Shown here: in pieces, positions 24,836 through 37,640 of the stretch
Position numbering within the stretch: the first letter of the stretch is position 1
Layout of the letters: every line of letters starts with the position of its first letter
Origin: Coccinella septempunctata
Taxonomy: Eukaryota > Arthropoda > Insecta > Coleoptera > Coccinellidae
Direction of reading: 5' to 3'
Assembly: GCF_907165205.1 (NCBI RefSeq)
Contig: NC_058192.1
Coordinates: 930,001 to 994,000, forward strand
DNA length: 64,000 nucleotides
Translations under genes and position numbers: made by a program
The notes under the pieces: generated by a model
Database searches by the model: none
What the model saw: only the letters and a program-made list of their open reading frames with translations
Told to the model about the DNA's origin: nothing

Positions 24836-26985
24836 ACAAGATATGTACAGCAAGCGGAAAATCTGATTGAAGTGCAAAAAGTTTTCTCTGGATTATCCAC
24901 TTCAATTACAGCAGTGTATTTATATCTGTAGGCTGTGGGTTTATACGTAAAGGATATTATTGGCATGACTTTGATTTACGAGCAAAATTGCTCTTAGGAC
25001 GGAGTCCTGATCAAATAGATCAAGATATCCGCCTCCTCTCAATCGACACAGGTAACTACTGAATCTATAAACTCTTCCAGTTCCAGAAATATCTAATAGA
25101 CCCTAATGAATACCCAGCAGAAGAGAGGTTATAGCCGGTAAATTGGATAAAAGTTATCGCAGAAGGCCGGCTTGGTTGCACTTCAAGCTTCAATGAACGT
25201 ATCAATATATCAGATAAAATGTTGATTTTGGAATGAATGGATATGCACGCAGCAAGATACTTAACAAGAGCGATAATAAATGAACGTGGGGCCAAGACTC
25301 CGCCTCTGGGACAACCCACCTGGGTTCCACCTACCTGGTGCACCTTCTTCGACTAGTTCTCCAACCTCCTCTGCTTAGGTGTGTAGCTGACACCTGCTCC
25401 TAAATATTTTCAAAGTGATAATTACACATCTCCTAATACACCTCGTGCGTGCCAAATTACTCAATCGGGCCGTGAGATACACTGTTCAGTGTGTGGACAC
25501 GGCTTTACGGGGTGCGCACATGTGAGCACAACGTGCCTAGGGCCAGAGTGACGTGACGTCTTTACGAAATTTTCGCGTTGATTTTCCCGTTTCTGATTAT
25601 GTGGTTGAGTCGGTTACGATGAGGCAGACTGTATTCTGATTGTGAGTTTTCATTTACCCAAATTGGTTGAATAAGACCCACTAAAATCGCCTTATCTTTC
25701 TGTGTGAACGAATCATGAGACGCTAAAATATCTTCATGGTTCCAAAATATTTGTTAAAGTACCTAGTTATTGGCAAGGTCCAACTATGTGCTCCTCAATT
25801 GGTCCAGATCAAGAAAAAGTAGATAAGGATTCATGTCTCAGAGTAGCTAAGGCTTCTTCTGTAGGTACACATCCAAGAGATTACAAGGACATTAGAATTC
25901 AAGAGACGTAAAAGGTTTATCGACAGCTTATCCATCCTTGAACACTCTACCTACTACAGAGGAAACAACTGTCATATGATAAAACGGGATCAAATCACAC
26001 AAACACAGTAGCCTATTTCTATCGACGTACATGGTGTAAATGTAAAAAAATTTGGTCTTTTTTTCATATTTGGCGTAGTTATAGCCCCCTGAAAGAGTCT
26101 TCTCTTTTTATCTCAGAATCACTGAAATTGGTACACAGGTGTTTTATGATATGCGAATACGTGGTGGAACCACTAAACCTTTAAAATTGTTGAACCGTAA
26201 AAAAGATTCAATAGAAAAACTTTGTTGCACCAATTTCGAGACATTCTGTATAGTAGCCACCTACTAGAAACAAAGATCTTGCTACTTGAGATTAAAAGAT
26301 TCAATCTATAACTAAAAATCCTCAGAATCAACCTATATTCCATTCATTACCAAAAAAGATTTTCTAAGGCAAGTATTTTTGCAGATATCATGTGAAACAT
26401 CTACAACATCCTTTTCTAAGTATATCTGAGATGAGTAGGGATCTCTTGAGTTTCAATTTTTGAATGACTTCTGGGACGTCATTTTCAAAATAACTGATCA
26501 AAAGGAATGTTTCTGACTTATTTTCTGCATGATCCTACATAGAAATGAATCATATTGAAAATAAAAGATCTTTTCATCCACCATTTTGCTGCACTGTTAG
26601 ATATGGTTGGAAAATTTCTTCGAAAAAAATTAAGAACAACTTCAACTTATTATGGACTAGTTGTTCAAAAAAAAAGCAACTTTTTATCGACATTGTCGTT
26701 AAGAGAGAGCCCCACAATTGTAGCCAGTTAATGACACTTATTTTCAAAACTTAAAACTTCAGGCACTATCTCATATATTCAATTACTTTTATCAGTACAG
26801 AATACCAATTCCAGTTCCTCAGATACTTCCAATTTTAATTTCAAATGCCGACCTAATGAGAATTATCTTATCGTAGGACTCGCGACAATTACCTTGGAAA
26901 ATACGACACAAAATAATATAATTTGAATAAATTTCTGAATTAAAATATCGGAATTTTCGTAATTTACCAACAATTCCAATTTCAG
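24836..26985. other. Spacer between satellite and EH1-motif exon
   Basis: No gene is supported. On the minus strand near 25343-25250 the translation contains VGCPRGGVLAPRSF, similar to the GCPQGGVLSPLLW block of non-LTR reverse transcriptases, but the flanking residues do not continue the domain. At most it is a retrotransposon scrap. A GC-richer patch lies at 25440-25630. Confidence 0.35.
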
Positions 26986-27214
26986 GTCATTAACGAGTGC
27001 CATCCATCGTTTTTATCGGCGAAAATTGGCATCCAGAGTCGAGTCGCATTCGGAAAAATGGACAGTGAAGTGGAAATGGATCTGACCACCAGGCAGAGGG
27101 GACAAGAAAACTCCTGTAAGATACGAACGGCCAAATCGGTGTTTTCCATCAGCAATCTGGTGGATGTCGATGAAAATCAAATCGAAGGGGATGATCAGAA
27201 TGGCCGCCATGCTG
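26986..27214 (+). CDS. 5' exon of a probable developmental repressor with an EH1 motif
   Basis: A consensus acceptor (CCAATTTCAG at 26976-26985) is followed by an open frame whose first Met is at 27058. The 52 codons plus one base end at a strong donor, GCTG|GTGAGT, after 27214 (phase 1). The predicted start is MDSEVEMDLTTRQRG, followed by KSVFSISNLVDVDE. FSISNLV matches the engrailed-homology-1 pattern (F-x-I-x-x-hydrophobic-hydrophobic) that recruits Groucho; fly Engrailed has FSISNIL. Such motifs near the N-terminus are typical of homeodomain, T-box and forkhead repressors. No DNA-binding domain is in the window, so the family is unknown. The next exon must be at least 37 kb away or too short to see. 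Upstream of the Met the frame is open with no other start back to a stop near 26941. Confidence 0.6.
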
Positions 27215-27657
27215 GTGAGTTAGTTTCAATGTTTTTAACGTTTCGAATGGAGTTAAATCCTCTAGGAAACACTGTTTTTCAGGTTTTTATAAAGATTATT
27301 TACGGATAGCATATTTGTCGCTTCAATGGAGACAATTTGGAAAGAAACAATTTTTCATTACAAGTACATACGATAATATTTTTGTTGCTTGGTCTATAGG
27401 ATTACCCTCCCTTAATTTTCCCAGCTTAATTTTCCTTTAGGATACCCCTTCGGTTATCGTGCATGACCGAAATGCGTGTTCTGATAATTGCCAACATTAA
27501 TTCCATGAGTTCTGTCAATTGCTGTTATGGCTCGATATCAATTAAGTAGCATGGCTAATAGAAGACGAATACGAGTAAGCAAATTCGTGCCTACTCAACT
27601 AGAAAATTGACCATTTTCGTCTAATCCTGGCAACATATGATGCATTTCAACAATATA
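27215..27657. other. Start of the presumed long first intron
   Basis: Non-coding AT-rich sequence directly after the donor of the EH1-motif exon. No repeat is recognised. Confidence 0.45.
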
Positions 27658-28325
27658 TACAGGGTGTATTCAAAGGTGAGGCTTTTTCTTCAACACGAGG
27701 TAGAACTGATCAAAATAAAGCGTTTCGCTAAAAATCACCTACGCAAAACACAAAAGATAACTCAATTTATCGTGATCAAGTTTAATGGCCCATATATCTT
27801 TGACTCGTACAAATATTTTAACAGTAGATTCTTCAGGTCAAAAAAAACACTTTTTCACTTCACTATTTTTCCCGAATCGGCTCGGTTTAATAGATACAGG
27901 CTGTTGAAACAACATAAGAAACGGTTTTATCGAATGAATTGAATTTCGGATTATAGTTTTTCATTTATTTGATGAATCTTCTTCGAACACAAGATATCAC
28001 CCACGTCAGTTTTCTCATTATGACCATTACGTACCATAAAAATACCAAAATTTCAAAGAACCCAACTCTTGAAACTAAGTTGGACGGTATCTTATGAATA
28101 TCTGAACGTTTTGTAAAATAAAAGTAGGTACTCTTTATATTTCCTCCTATAATGCTACGTTTTCGAGTAATTTGATGTTGAAAAATTAAAAAGTATCTGT
28201 GAAATTTGAAAAATTGGATACTTTGGCTGGATTCAACTCTGTTTAAAAGATGGTATGGGAAAAAAGCGTTTTCTTTGACGTCAAGAACCTACTGTTAAAA
28301 TATTTATACGAGATATTTCTTGGCG
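27658..28325. repeat. Foldback repeat family, copy 1
   Basis: The sequence begins TA|CAGGGTGTATTC. It contains the family words TCGTACAAATATTTTAACAG, AGTAGATTCTT and AAACACTTTTT at 27795-27860, and their inverted counterparts near 28250-28315 (AAGAACCTACTGTTAAAATA, TTTATACGAG), so its ends fold back on one another. The block 27920-28100 is found inverted at about 40560-40740. Non-coding; boundaries are approximate. Confidence 0.7.
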
Positions 28326-31300
28326 ATGTGTAGAGCATGCGTAAAAATCACGTTATCTTACGTATGTTTCAGTAATTTTTGCTATGGCCATCGAAAATCA
28401 AACTTGAAGTCAATAAGTCAATAATAAGCATGAACAGCAAAAAAGATAGAGAAAAAAAACACCTATTTGAAATATTCCAAGCTTTTCAGCAGTCTTTCTG
28501 ATTTAGAACCATATAAACCGATGAGTGATGAACATCCAAGAATGCGCTATCTCTAAGGAATTTCAGATGGAATAGCATGAATCCTTCGAGTGCATACCAT
28601 AGTTTCTGATGAAGACATAAAACTAATGTCCTATTCTTCAAATTATAAGGCTTTATTGAAGGCGATTAAATGATGGAAATACGACATCTGCAACGTTTTA
28701 GGAATTAGTAGAATGGGGAGAAGGCTAACTATACTCATTCTATGTGAAGTATCCGCTATTTTGTAGAACTAACTGTGAAACCTATATACTTTTTCGGAAA
28801 TGTCCTCACTGTGAAGATTTTTCTATCATGTATCTCACTGAGAATCTTGACAAATTCATCGTGCATGCCTTCCAGAAGTGAAATTTCCGCCCTGTGTCTC
28901 TATCGATATGAGATTCTGAACTTTTTCCTTCTGGTGGATGAATCCTTACCTTTTGCCCGCAGTAAGAGGTAATTGGAGGAACGGAGAAACTAAGGCAGCG
29001 TGCATCGTTTACACGGCTATTTCCTTTTAGGAACGACGGTAATAAATCGCAATTACCATGGACGAATCAAACAAGTGAACATCACAACAAGAAAAAATCG
29101 ATTTCTTCGAATGTAGCCATTTGCTGAAAGTAAAATCACGTTTATAATAATCTGAAATTATTACTTACCACGCATGAGAATATTTATTATATCATTAGTG
29201 GTATGATTATCTACTCTCTATCATTATTCCAAGCCAGGTATACCCTGGCCTTAAAAAAGGGCCCCATCCTTCCACTACGTGGTCTAGATGCATTACGAAA
29301 AAATATGGTAGGTGGGTAATTTGTACAAACGAAAATGTTTTTTAATTTCGTAGTAGATATAGAGGTAGATAAACGCTGGGGTTATTGTGTATCACCGTGT
29401 ATTAGGCTAATCTATAGGGTGGGCGCATAAAATGGAATCATTACCTATCTAAAGCTGACCAATTGTAAGTCCATTTCTTCGATCACGTATCGACCATAAT
29501 TGGTAGTTATCGGTTGTTTTGTTTCGAGCTCGTATACTTTTCATTTCTGCGGTTGTGAATGTGATCAGGGATATATTGGATTTGCATCACTACGCTAATG
29601 ATAACGTGTGAAAAAAGCGATAATATATCCTTGTTAACGTTCAGCAAATGATCAAGGATCCAAACGAGGTACCATATGATGAAGGAGGAGAATGAAATTG
29701 TTCGATGGAGCGGAGCACGATTGTTGTCTTCCAATGGTCATAAAGGGTTCAAAAAGTTGGTCAGCAAAACAAGAATTACCTACAGGAATGATTGGAAAAG
29801 GGAGCAAATCAGAGTCAAACAACATTTTTCATTAAAAGAATCTGGTGTCGTCAAAAATCTACAAATCTGTTGTAGCATTGCAAAGTGTAGCAGATTTTCG
29901 AATAAAGAAAGAAACTCCTATCATACTGGTTAGTCAGAAAGAATATTTATCTTCTCAAACTAATCTGAAATGTCTACGGTGATAGGACAAAGCAGTAAAC
30001 TGCATATTAGGATGCCTATATCCTTTGTTTTTGACAATCTGTTCATTTTCATATGCAAGAATATGAATAACGTTGAGGTTAAATTTCTTCTCTCTCTACG
30101 CTGCAGCATGAACTATAGAATAACGTCATTCACCTCTTCAACTTCTCCTGTATTCGATGAAATCGAATCTTCAATTATAAGTTCTGTTTCTGATGTAATA
30201 CGAACAAAATCCAGGAAATTGTCAAAATCTCTAGAACCACGTTCTTATATGTAAAATCTTTTCGTTCAAGAATGAGATATGGACCAAGGAAGGTTTGTTT
30301 TTCTTCTTCTGGTGGAACAAACTCAAGACGGGTAGTGACTTCCAAGCTCATATCTATACCGATTAAACAGCTGTATACCCGCCATTCCAATGCTTATCTG
30401 ATTTTGGGGTTTCAAAGGCGGATGGTCAGGATAGAGATATACCTGACAAGCTGGTTGAATTTATAATCCCTCCATGTTAATCACATGTTCACAAATTAAC
30501 TCGTTAAATGTATTTGGACACTTTCCTGCTCCAACCGAGGATTTATTGCCAATTCTCGTGTTTTCTAATAAAAATGGAATTTAAAGGTGTAATAAATTTA
30601 ACATAATCGTCTGTGGAGTATTTAATTGTCTTGAAGGAATAATTAACTTTCGATTTTTTCACTGCAAAGGACATGTGTATGTCTGAAGGTTTTTCACAGA
30701 AAATAACCGAAAATCATTATAGAGACCTGCAGATATAGCAATTTTCACCCTTAGATACTTTACCATAAATCTTATAGACTCTAGAGTCTTGTAAACATTC
30801 TAAGCAGAAGGAGGACAAAGACCAAACCCAAAACATTCACCTGACATTCGTCCTATGACCGATATTCCTTTTCCGAGAACTTGCCATTTCGATCATAACC
30901 TCAAACTATATCGTGGAAAGAAAGGCAAAATGAGATATGGCCGATGTTGCGTGATCAGATATTCGCAAATTAAACTCGGTTCGGAACAGAACTGTAACAG
31001 AACTTTTTTATGGCCGACCGAGGGCAATTCAGAACTTAATGTCTTCGAAAATTGGAAACCTAATAAAATTAGCATTACCTTGTTAGTTTACCGTTCAAAC
31101 TGTCAGTTGTCACGCGACAGTTTCCTCATTTTGGAACTGAAAAGTTAATTAGGTTTGCCATTCTCCAGACGAGGGTTGAGTTTTGTTTTATTCAATTGAA
31201 TACGTTTAAACGTTCAGGCAATTTGGGATAATCACAGTTAGCTGTTCCCCCCAATATTAGTGCTTGTCGATGATTAGTGGTTTCGCTCTAGAGATTGTGC

Positions 31301-33029
31301 ATGCATAGGTGTGCCTTCGATGTGTGGTTTGTGAGAGCAGTTGCTGTATGCTTTGGAAATGGTTATTGGAAAATTGAAACGTGGTCACATGATTTCTGTA
31401 TCATCACAATGCAAAACTTATTCGTACATTAGTATACCTTTTCGGCCGATTCGCCTTAAAAAATCATCATAAAATGAAATTTATAAACACAGATAACCAA
31501 AAAGATTTTCTCTCCTCTATGTATGGTCGATTCGATTTAAAAAACACCCTGCTCTGTGATCGATGCCAACCAACTTCAATCTGACATCGATTGTCAAAAT
31601 CCAGTAATTTTCTCTGATTAGTGACCATCGATGTCTGTCAGGGATGAAATTAATTCAGAGAAATGGGAAATGTCAAGATTTTTATCTTTTTCTTCAGCAT
31701 TTTAGAGGTATACCTGGATCGTTTTTGGGGTTCAGTGTGTCAATTGGAGAATAGGGGGCACAAAAATATATGTTCTACCATTCGTGTGGGAGGTAAGTAC
31801 CCACTACCAGTTTAACAGAATGTCAGAACATGACCTTTTCCCATCATCAACCCGATGGGTCTCTGGAATTAGCCGAACGAACTCGTATCTCGTCTCCGGA
31901 GGACCTTTCTGGTCCAATATCTTGGCCCGTCTGCATTCCGCAATAAAAAAGCTTTTAGGTATTGTCATGACTAACAAGATTAAGGTCTACATCTGTGACG
32001 CGTGCCGAATTATCAGTGTCCACCGAGAGATTGGACAAATCCAGAAACCGGTTGGTCGCTTGAAATATGACTGAAGGGGGTTTTATTAAATTTAAATGTA
32101 TTTATTCAGAAGGACGATATCAGCATTGGCTATAAAACGTTAGTTTATAGTTGTTTTTCGACCTGGGCCTTCGTTGATTTATCGTTTTCATTAGGCCATA
32201 ATGGAATCATCATATCAGTCGAAATTTGTGGTCAATAATGAGTATCGGTATATCGTAAGTGGAATTTTAATTTTTACGTCGATTCATTGCTTTATTTTTG
32301 GGGGACGTGAGTCATGAAGTGGCATGGCTTGTAGCTCATTAAATAATAGTGAGTGAGGACCTAACAATCATCCACCATTATTGTCTGATTGAAAGATGTT
32401 ACACACTCAGAAATTCTTTCAATGCTGGAGGAAAAGGGAAGAAAAATTCCAACAAGAAGTTCTAAATCCTTATCAGTTTCGAGATAGAGATACATCCTTT
32501 TGCTCGTTTTCTTTATTGTACATCAAATCGAGCGGTGATCAACGTAGAAAATAGATTAAAGAGTCTGCTTTACGATTACACAATTTTGTGGTTACGAAAA
32601 TATCACCGAAACAGGATAATTTTACTCAAAGTGATCATTTTCAACTTTATAATCATCTCCATTAGGGATAATTTAAGTGAGGAATCTCGAAATCTCATCA
32701 GTTGTCCAAAAATAATCGACCATTATCAGGCAACATCTGATCCGATCGTAAAAAAGAAAACTGCTTCAAACGGTAGTCAAATGAATGGAGCATTAGCGTT
32801 AAATGAATGTCGTCGACAATTTTGTTCTAATCAAATGTGATCACCGTTCGTCCGTTATAATTTAACCAATTTGATATTATCTCTTTCGTCTATTTCTCCT
32901 TCCTCCATTTAATGCCATAATAATTGTGAGAAATCGTGTGAGATTTCAGCGCGTTTATAACCACATTTGGGTAGACATTATTCTCGTTATTAGGGGACAA
33001 GATCATGAAACTGCGCGAAATTTACTACA
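28326..33029. other. Gene-poor stretch inside the presumed long intron
   Basis: About 4.7 kb without a supported gene. Open frames such as 29970-30254, 30855-31148 and 31784-32074 lack recognisable domains. The patch at about 31540-31740 is a diverged copy of a repeat also present in belle intron 5. Other parts show no internal repetition that I can see. Confidence 0.5.
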
Positions 33030-33149
33030 TATTATCAAAATACAGAGTGAACCTTTGATTCTTACAAATATTTCAACATCAGATAGATGAGGTCAAAAGA
33101 AACACTTTTTTTCTATACCATTTTTACCGATTCGGACCTGATTGAAATA

Positions 33150-34650
33150 CACTGCGCAAAAAATTAACGCACATTCAGAAAATCTCAATTTTAATGAAAG
33201 TTAACTCTACATTGACTTTATAAATTATTTTTTATGTTCTCTCGGGAAGGTTTTGAACGAAACAAGACACATTAAATGGAAGAAAAATTCAGGATTTCAC
33301 CGAATCTTATGGGAAAGAAGAGAAATGAACAATTTTCAAAACACTGAAATGCTGATAAGTGATTTAATACTTGGTATTTCCACCCCTTGCGTTAATTACA
33401 GCTCGGCAACGACGGTTCATACTCAAAATGAGTGATCTTAAAATGTTCTGATCTAATCCTTCCCAGATTTCTCTGAGTTGGATTCCTAAGTCATTAAGAG
33501 TAGCTGGATGATTTTCTGAAACTTTCAACCTTCTATTGAGGTTGTCCCAAACCTGCTCAATGGGACTGAGATCTGGACTTCTTGCTGGCCATTCCATTCG
33601 AGAGACTTCAACCTCTTCAAAGTACTCCTGAACGATGCGCGCACGATGGGGTATGGCATTATCGTCCATAAAAATGAAATTTTCACCAATGTATAGGGCA
33701 AATGGCACTACATGCTTTTCAAGAATGTTCTTTATATAGATACTTATCAGCATTCATAGCTCCATTATCAACGACCACTAGGTCTGTGCGAGCAGTCAAA
33801 GATATTCCACCCCATACCATAATCGATCCTCCCCCGAAACCAGTAGTATGTGGACGTATGTATACAAGGGAACGTCGATCACAATGGTAGAGACAGAATA
33901 TAGACTCATATGTGAAGAGAACTCTTTCCCAATCGGCCTCTTCCCAATGGATATGCTCTCTCGCAAAATCCAAACGCGCCCTTCGATGGGCTGGGTAAGA
34001 GCTGGGCCTCTTGTCGCGACACGAGGCCTTAAATCATATTCTCTGTGGCGATTTCTTATTGTTTGAGTGCTAATTTGCACCTCATGGGTTTGCTCAAGCT
34101 GAATTTGAAGGAGGCGAGCGGTTGCAAACCGTTGTCTCAACGAAGAAACTCTCAAGTAACGTTCTTGAATGGCAGTTGTTACCCGTGATCTACCCAGTCC
34201 TGGTCTTCGGACATTCATACCTGTCTCCCTGAATCGCTGCAACATTCTGGACACACTTGTATGGGAAACTCCAAACCTTTCTGCAATTCTTGTGTATGTC
34301 CACCCTTCTTCTCGCAAACCTACCGCTTGGGCATATTCCTCTTGGGTGAAATTGCTTGTTTCGCGTTGCATAGCGATCGAGTGTAGAAAATCAAACGAAA
34401 GAAAAACTATTGATCACTAAAATTGATAACGAGAAGAACTGATTTTAGAATGGAGCCAATGCATTCAAAATCTGATAATATCACCTTTTTTTATTCCTGC
34501 TGGGAAAAAACATCTGAATTGAATAAAACCGTTGAAAGTGGATAACATATGCATGCATAATTCCGATAAAAATAATTATCATTGAGAACATCTTCAGTTG
34601 TAGAATAAATTTGAGATTTCCATAATGTGCGTTAATTTTTTTGCGCAGTG
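33150..34650 (-). mobile_element. Tc1-like transposon, copy 1 (1,501 bases, complete ends)
   Basis: The terminal inverted repeats start CACTGCGCAAAAAATTAACG at both ends and are flanked by TA target duplications (33148-33149 and 34651-34652). The transposase pseudogene occupies about 34371-33364 on the minus strand. Confidence 0.93.
33364..34371 (-). pseudogene. Tc1-like transposase, frameshifted
   Basis: The N-terminal part is readable: paired-type helix-turn-helix segments (EEGWTYTRIAERFGVSHTSV and RLLQIQLEQTHEVQISTQTI). The frame shifts near 34000, and the catalytic part continues in other frames with FTYESIF (the usual DE-S region, where DES has become YES), FMDDNAIPHRA (second Asp) and PARSPDLSPIEQVWD (final Glu), matching the Tc1 DD34E layout. 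The first catalytic Asp is changed and several frameshifts are present, so it is inactive. Compared with the second copy near 60 kb, a short stretch around 33850 is also missing. Confidence 0.9.
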
Positions 34651-34850
34651 TATATAGCCATTTTACGTTTTACGCTTAATGAGCTGTGCCACCCCAGGAG
34701 AACGAAGTCACCTTAAGAATAACTTAGCTAAATCTGTGACACTACACATCTGGGGTCTTTAAAAATAACAGTTTTTTCATTATTTTTCAACCTGTATATT
34801 TTGAAACGAGTGGATTCGGAAAAAATGGTTTTGGCAGTGTGATTTGGCTG

Positions 34851-35833
34851 GTGTAGGCTTAAGTCACTAAAAGCCTAGGAAATACAACAATTCTGGCTTC
34901 AATCTCTTGAACTTTTGCCCCCCTGGTTGTTCGATACTTAACATCCACACTTCCGGCTAGTTATCGATCTATTTGTTAACCATTCGTCTGTGAAAGCTTC
35001 AGGAAATACACTTCTTGAACTCGGATCGAAAAACGAATCGAAAACCAATAATTAAAGTTTTTTCCACGTCAACAATCGACGGAGAGCGATCTACTGCCGT
35101 ACGTCCTTAATTGAGAAATAAAAAAATATTATTGGAAGTTCGTCCATAAAACACGTTATCTGTTCGTTGTTGCGTTGCCAACTGAGAAAACCTCCTAATT
35201 GAAGCCGGTCCGACCGTTCATCGTCACGGATGGATTTTTCCCAAGTTCAGTACCGAGGCGAGGAAGAGGTTTTTTGTCCCAGCATTGACTTTAACTACCC
35301 ATCGACAATGCCTCGTTACAACGAAGCCGAATCGGATTTCACCGCTAAAATAATCAATTCCTCACACGCCAAATCAATGATCTGGATCTATTCGGTTTCG
35401 GTATGGAGATTACCGACTATTTTAATCGACTCGCTGGATGATGTTGGAGAATGAGGTGTTGGATGATGCTCTTCTTAAGTATCCTACTGCTGCAGCTTCT
35501 CACGGCTTGTTAACATAGAATATCAGAAAATGTTTCATGTGACGTTTCGTTATCAATCTCGGTTGACATCTTCAGGGTTAATTTTAAAATGAATAGTAAA
35601 TATTCCTGCTCAACCCGTTCTTCGTCAATTAATATGGAGTTGCCAGTATTAAAACGCTTCTAGAAGAGATCTATGAAGTGATAAATGTTTAACATTTTCC
35701 AAGGGAATAATTCTCATGAATATATCTAGCCGTAGAAGCTGAAAATTTGATTAATGAGTGCAGATTTGTGAATCGACAATCTGTTTTCTGCGTACCACTC
35801 TAATACAAAGGAAACAATTCACGCTAGTATCTA
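34851..35833. promoter_or_regulatory. Non-repetitive island, candidate regulatory DNA
   Basis: The stretch 35030-35470 is compositionally more balanced than its neighbours and contains CpGs plus TAAT/ATTA cores (AATAATTAAAG, CTAAAATAATCAATTCC). An open frame of 74 codons at 35230-35454 has no known domain and no splice partner. Because it lies in the presumed regulatory domain of the EH1-motif gene I flag it as a possible enhancer; this is inference only. Confidence 0.22.
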
Positions 35834-36856
35834 TACTCTATTCACTTTTATTTTAGCAGTCGGTTGGCCATGGAAATTTGACACATTTCATTCTGTATAG
35901 TGCGAAAATGTGGGGTTATGACGCTTGTCAAAACATTTTTGGGTTTCAAATCAACGCTATGTTGCCCGTTCTACGTAAGAGTTTCTGTTATTACGTATTT
36001 TATCTCAATGTCGAATCTCTTCGGAAAATATATGACGAACATAATTGAAGTTTATACGAACTGATTGAAGGCATACCAAATCCAGTTATTTGCATGGAAA
36101 ATACAAGAGATCAGTATAATATCATAATATGCACTAGCTTGAGGAGAGTTAATGTTCGTTATCTTCTTTGGCTAAAGTTTGAATACGTTACATCTGTTGT
36201 AGATTTCAAAAATATTAACCCGAAGATGATTAAGTGGTTGGGAACGGTTTCTTCCGAAGGAACTAACAGATAATTACAAAAATGTTAAATTCTTCAAAAA
36301 AAATCATCTTGCATCAATAGAAGTAAAAGGAATTGAAGGAAGTTTCAATTCAAGATGAACTTCACCTTTGAACAAACATTTCACATGAATAAACCATTAA
36401 CAGGTCAACTGGCGCGTATTTGTGGCTGTTCATCTTAATACATTGATATAATAATGATAATTAGGTGTTTATTGGTACCTTAAGACATTTACAATGTATA
36501 GGACAAGTCAAATGAAAAATAGAAAAATCAATTTTCGGGAACTTATTCTACGATGACATTCATCGAAAATCCTGTAGTAAACTTTTCGCATTAATTCACT
36601 CAAACATAATATTCTCAAATGCCACCACTTTTTTGAGTTTCCCAATAGAAGGAAATTCTTTGTCATCCTCTTCATTCACAATTTTCTGATTGTGGAAATA
36701 TTCAGCTGAAATATAAGTCATTCAGATGAAACATAATATAAATTCTTTTACATTGAAAATGTTCGCTACCGTCTGACGGATCTAAATTCTAAATAGCACT
36801 TCCTGAAACTCTGTCTCTTTTTTCAATCACTTTTGGCATTTTCGTAATAAAAATTG
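35834..36856. mobile_element. TA-flanked 1.2-kb transposon family, copy A (right end lost)
   Basis: It starts with TA|TACTCTATTCACTTTTATTT and the TTTAGCAGTCGGTTGGCCAT inverted end, and stays similar along its length to the complete copy at 62228-63428. Similarity stops after CGTAATAAAAATTG near 36856, so the right inverted repeat is missing. No intact protein is encoded. Confidence 0.85.
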
Positions 36857-36899
36857 CAGAATTCGAGCATTTTCGTGAAAAATTCGAATACCATTATGA

Positions 36900-37640
36900 T
36901 GTTACGATAAACCCATTATTTTTTCACGATTTAATAATTAATCCAAGCATGAGTGGGGTCGCTTATTAATAATTCATTAAGAATTATAAGTGGCGAATAC
37001 AATACTCGTTCATGAATCATTATATCCTTCACATCAAAGAAACAATCCCCGCCTTCTTTGACGTGGGAAGGCTTATTAATTGAATCCCGAAATCGGGCCA
37101 ATCAAGGAGTTTATAAATCACCCCAATTAACCGAAATCATCAATATATACTAAACGTTTCACGGACGACCGACAACAAAGTTTCATTAACATCAACAGCA
37201 CTAATAAATTGAATTTTTACCAGCACAAAACGGCCCCGGTGAAAGGCACACAACACATTCATTACTATCACAAAAAGTCATTAACTCAGATGGGATTGCA
37301 ATGGGACGTTATAATGGATCCTAACAGTTGTTTATTTTGATCGCCCCCCTTTATTTTTAAAATCCATAAAATTATTTGAACAAGCTCATTACAGGCTATA
37401 ATTAAGTCCGGCAATTCTAATATCCTTGTTTGTTTTGGGCTGTGTCCCACTAATATTCTACCTGCTCCTGCCTTGGCGAGGAGAATTACTACCGTGAAAT
37501 TATAAAAGCAAAAACATATTGGAACTCACCAAAACAAATTATCATTAATTCTCTCCTAATACGGCCGATGACGGTAATAAAAATACAAATTTATTTCACT
37601 AACTAGAAAAGCAAAAAACGACGGACTATTTATCAGACAG
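36900..37640. promoter_or_regulatory. Dense homeodomain-site cluster, candidate enhancer
   Basis: More than ten TAAT/ATTA cores are packed between about 36910 and 37320, including ATTTAATAATTAATCC and GCTTATTAATAATTCATTAA. They are interspersed with non-repetitive words such as GGGCCAATCAAGG and AAACGGCCCCGGTG. The region has no coding frame and no copy elsewhere in the window. It resembles developmental enhancers bound by homeodomain proteins, but AT-richness alone also raises TAAT counts. Confidence 0.3.

Larger units (their letters stand above)
33030..34850. repeat. Foldback repeat family, copy 2, split by a Tc1 element
   Basis: The left part at 33050-33149 (ACAAATATTTCAACATCAGA, GAGGTCAAAAGAAACAC) and the right part at 34651-34840 (TAGCCATTTTACG, AATGAGCTGTG, then the inverted arm GATTCGGAAAAAATGG) together match the continuous copy at 40.2-40.9 kb. 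The Tc1-like element at 33150-34650 interrupts it. Confidence 0.75.

Noticed and set aside
25065..25343. Reverse-transcriptase-like VGCPRGGVLAPRSF on the minus strand
   Set aside because: Only one short block resembles a non-LTR reverse transcriptase. The YADD block and other motifs do not follow, so a retrotransposon call is not supported beyond a possible scrap.
30855..31148. 97-codon frame
   Set aside because: Rich in Cys, Arg and hydrophobic residues with no motif; the opposite strand is equally open.
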